From: Aspergillus flavus | Taxonomy: Eukaryota; Ascomycota; Eurotiomycetes; Eurotiales; Aspergillaceae | Length of the DNA: 64,000 nucleotides | Assembly (NCBI RefSeq): GCF_009017415.1 | Contig: NC_092405.1 | Coordinates: forward strand, 2,790,001-2,854,000 | Direction: 5' to 3' | Part shown: one piece after another, positions 62,197 through 64,000 of the stretch | How the letters are laid out: the number at the start of each line of letters is the position of its first letter | How positions within the stretch are numbered: the first letter of the stretch is position 1 | Position numbers and translations under genes: made by a program | Notes under the pieces: generated by a model | The model's input: only the letters and a program-made list of their open reading frames with translations | Told to the model about the DNA's origin: nothing | The model's database searches: none

Positions 62197-64000
62197 TCAG
62201 CCGTACAGAGCTTGGGGAGACATTTCACCAGCAGCCATAAAGTTTGTCTCCGGGTTTCCTGTGGCCTTAGCTGCTGAGCATCGGGCCATTGTTGGCGAGC
62301 TGTATCTTAATTAGAAACGAGAGTTTACATGGATAGACGGACGAACTGTAGGGGCACATACCTCCGAGAAATGGAGTCGGTAAAATAGAAGTCATCGATA
62401 ACCTTCTTGAAAGGTGCCAGGGTTGGCTGGGTGCCCTTGTTCTGTTCGACCAATTGAATCTTGCTCAAAGAGCCCAGAGAAGTTGGCTCAACGACGTCGT
62501 ACCGGCGCATCACAGGGCTAATCTCTTCCATACGGTCGCGAAGTGCTTCAATGTCGTCATAGGGAAGAGGCACGTCAAGGAACTCACTGGTGGCACGGAT
62601 AATCTTCCAGTCATCGCGTGCAGCGCCAGGCAACGAGGTGGCTGCACGAGTAACTTGTACACGTCCCTCAGTATTGATATATGTGCCGGACTTCTCTGTA
62701 AAGGCAGCACCTGGGAGGACAACATCGGCAAGTTGAGCACCACGATCACCATGATGTCCCTGGTAAATGACAAAAGCATCATTCGGGATCTCAGTCTGAC
62801 CGACTTCATCCGCTCCGAGGAGCCAAACCATCTTGGGTTTGGTCTGAGCAACTTCTGGAGACGGTGTAGTGAAGCCAACTTCGTAGGCTGCAGCACGAGA
62901 TGCAGCGCGCTGAAGAACATTGTACCCCTGCCACTCAGGGGTGTTGAATGTACTCGAATGCTTCTCTACAAAGCTGCCGACTGTCTCAAAAATCGCTTTG
63001 GCGTCCGCGTGCTCTGCGGCAGCGCTACCAACGATGATCATGGGGCGTTTGGCGGAGGCAAGCTTTTCACCGAATTTTCCTGCAAGAGTCGATTTTAAAG
63101 CGGACACATCGGAGCCAAAATGCTCAAAGTCGAAGGTACTCTCAAACTCTTCACCAACGAGCCCGATCTCGAGATCAGAGCGCAGATATTGTTTGCGGAT
63201 GCGTGCGTTAAGGACCGAGGCTTCGTGGCGAGGGTTTGTAGCGACCAATAGAATGGCATCAGCCTCTTCGATACCGTAGATCTTAGAGTTGAAGAGATAA
63301 CTCGAACGAACGTCAACACCGTGGGCAATGGGTGAGCTGCCACCCGGCTGATCCAAGGCAAGATTATCAGAACCAAGCTTGTTAGCTAGATCTTTCATGG
63401 CAACAAGCGATTCAGCGTCTACTAGATGCCCAGCAACAGCCTTGAATTCATTTTCCTTGAGCTGGAGTTTCTGACGAGCAGAGGAAATTTCAGTCAGTGC
63501 TTGTTCCCATGTCGCGGGGACGAACTTTCCTTCCCTGCGGATAAGAGGAGTTGTAAGCCTCTGGGTTTTCAAGCCGTCACACGCAAACCGCGATTTATCG
63601 TTGATCCATTCTTCGTTGATGTCATCGTTGAGTCTCGGAATGATCCGCATGACTTCCATGCCCCTGCTATCTATCCGGATATTGGAGCCCAAAGCATCAT
63701 GGATATCAATAGATTCGGTGTGTTTCAATTCCCACGGACGAGCACGGAAAGCATAAGGCTTCGAAGTAAGTGCGCCGACAGGGCAGAGATCAATGACATT
63801 GCCGGAGAGTTCAGAATCGAGGTTCTTCTCCAGGTAGGTGCCGATCTGCATATCGTTTCCTCTGCCGGCAGTTCCGAGTTCCGGAGCACCAGCAACATCG
63901 TTCATGAATCGAACGCAGCGGGTACAATGAATACATCTATTCATAGACGTCTTGACCAAAGGTCCGATGTTCTTGTCTTCCACCGCTCGCTTGCCACCAA
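62197..64000 (-). CDS. NADH:ubiquinone oxidoreductase 78-kDa (75-kDa) subunit NDUFS1/NUO-78, C-terminal part
   Basis: The frame is open to the right edge of the window, so the N-terminus is missing. Two exons are visible: 64000-62362 and 62305-62197, with a 56-nt intron (GTATGT...TTAAG). The join replaces the unspliced tail with YSSPTMARCSAAKATG and ends QALYG. Near the window edge are RAVEDKNIGPLVKT and CIHCTRC, with a later Cys in VIDLCPVGAL, the ligands of the N4 [4Fe-4S] cluster. The long molybdopterin-oxidoreductase-like domain follows (ACDGLKTQRL, GVDVRSSYLFNSKIYG, GAAFTEKSGTYINTEGR). The protein is the electron-input subunit of mitochondrial complex I. Nothing is broken apart from the window edge. 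It is convergent with the XRCC4-like gene. Confidence 0.95.

Noticed and set aside
62454..63098. 214-codon frame antisense to NUO-78
   Set aside because: Shadow of a strongly conserved enzyme gene; no recognisable protein.

Overview
The window looks like part of a chromosome of a filamentous ascomycete (Pezizomycotina). The gene set and the intron style (45 to 120 nt introns, GT donors, CTRAC-like branch sites) fit a Eurotiomycete, but the species cannot be named from the sequence alone. It has two sharply different halves.

Positions 1 to about 39,930 are extremely A+T-rich and hold no intact reading frame. This half is a pile of retrotransposons destroyed by C-to-T and G-to-A changes on both strands, as repeat-induced point mutation (RIP) produces. 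Motifs that survive in mutated form still identify several elements: a Ty3/gypsy element A on the minus strand (878-8353), inserted in inverted orientation into a second copy A' of its own family on the plus strand (1-877 and 8359-13647); a different gypsy element D on the plus strand (protease at 14.49 kb, reverse transcriptase at 15.61 kb, integrase at 17.0-17.4 kb); and a Ty1/copia element on the plus strand (about 22750-27527). A GC-rich 385-bp hAT-type MITE (9272-9656) with a perfect 8-bp target duplication sits inside A', and the matching position in A (5009-5016) is the empty site. The rest (27.5-39.9 kb) is similarly mutated repeat debris with several dispersed and tandem repeats. The block could be an AT-isochore, pericentromere or part of a centromere.

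From about 40.26 kb to the right edge the DNA is normal gene-bearing euchromatin with nine genes, most needing intron-aware models: an RNase III with a dsRNA-binding domain (minus); mitochondrial ribosomal protein mS33/Rsm27 (plus, four small exons); U2 snRNP SF3b subunit 2/Cus1 (plus); an arginine/serine-rich protein of unknown function (plus); the HDEL/KDEL receptor Erd2 (plus, six exons); a protein carrying a retroelement-type integrase H2C2 zinc finger (minus, five exons); a Byr4/Bfa1-type mitotic exit GAP subunit (minus); an XRCC4/Lif1-type end-joining factor (plus, four exons); and the 78-kDa complex I subunit NDUFS1/NUO-78 (minus, running off the right edge).

These are mostly single-copy housekeeping genes with no operon-like logic. 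The RNase III/mS33 pair shares a 156-bp divergent promoter. The integrase-finger gene has an unusually long (5.2 kb) upstream region with a long homopurine/homopyrimidine tract, and is the most interesting host gene here: an apparently domesticated retroelement module in the same window as the wrecked retroelements.
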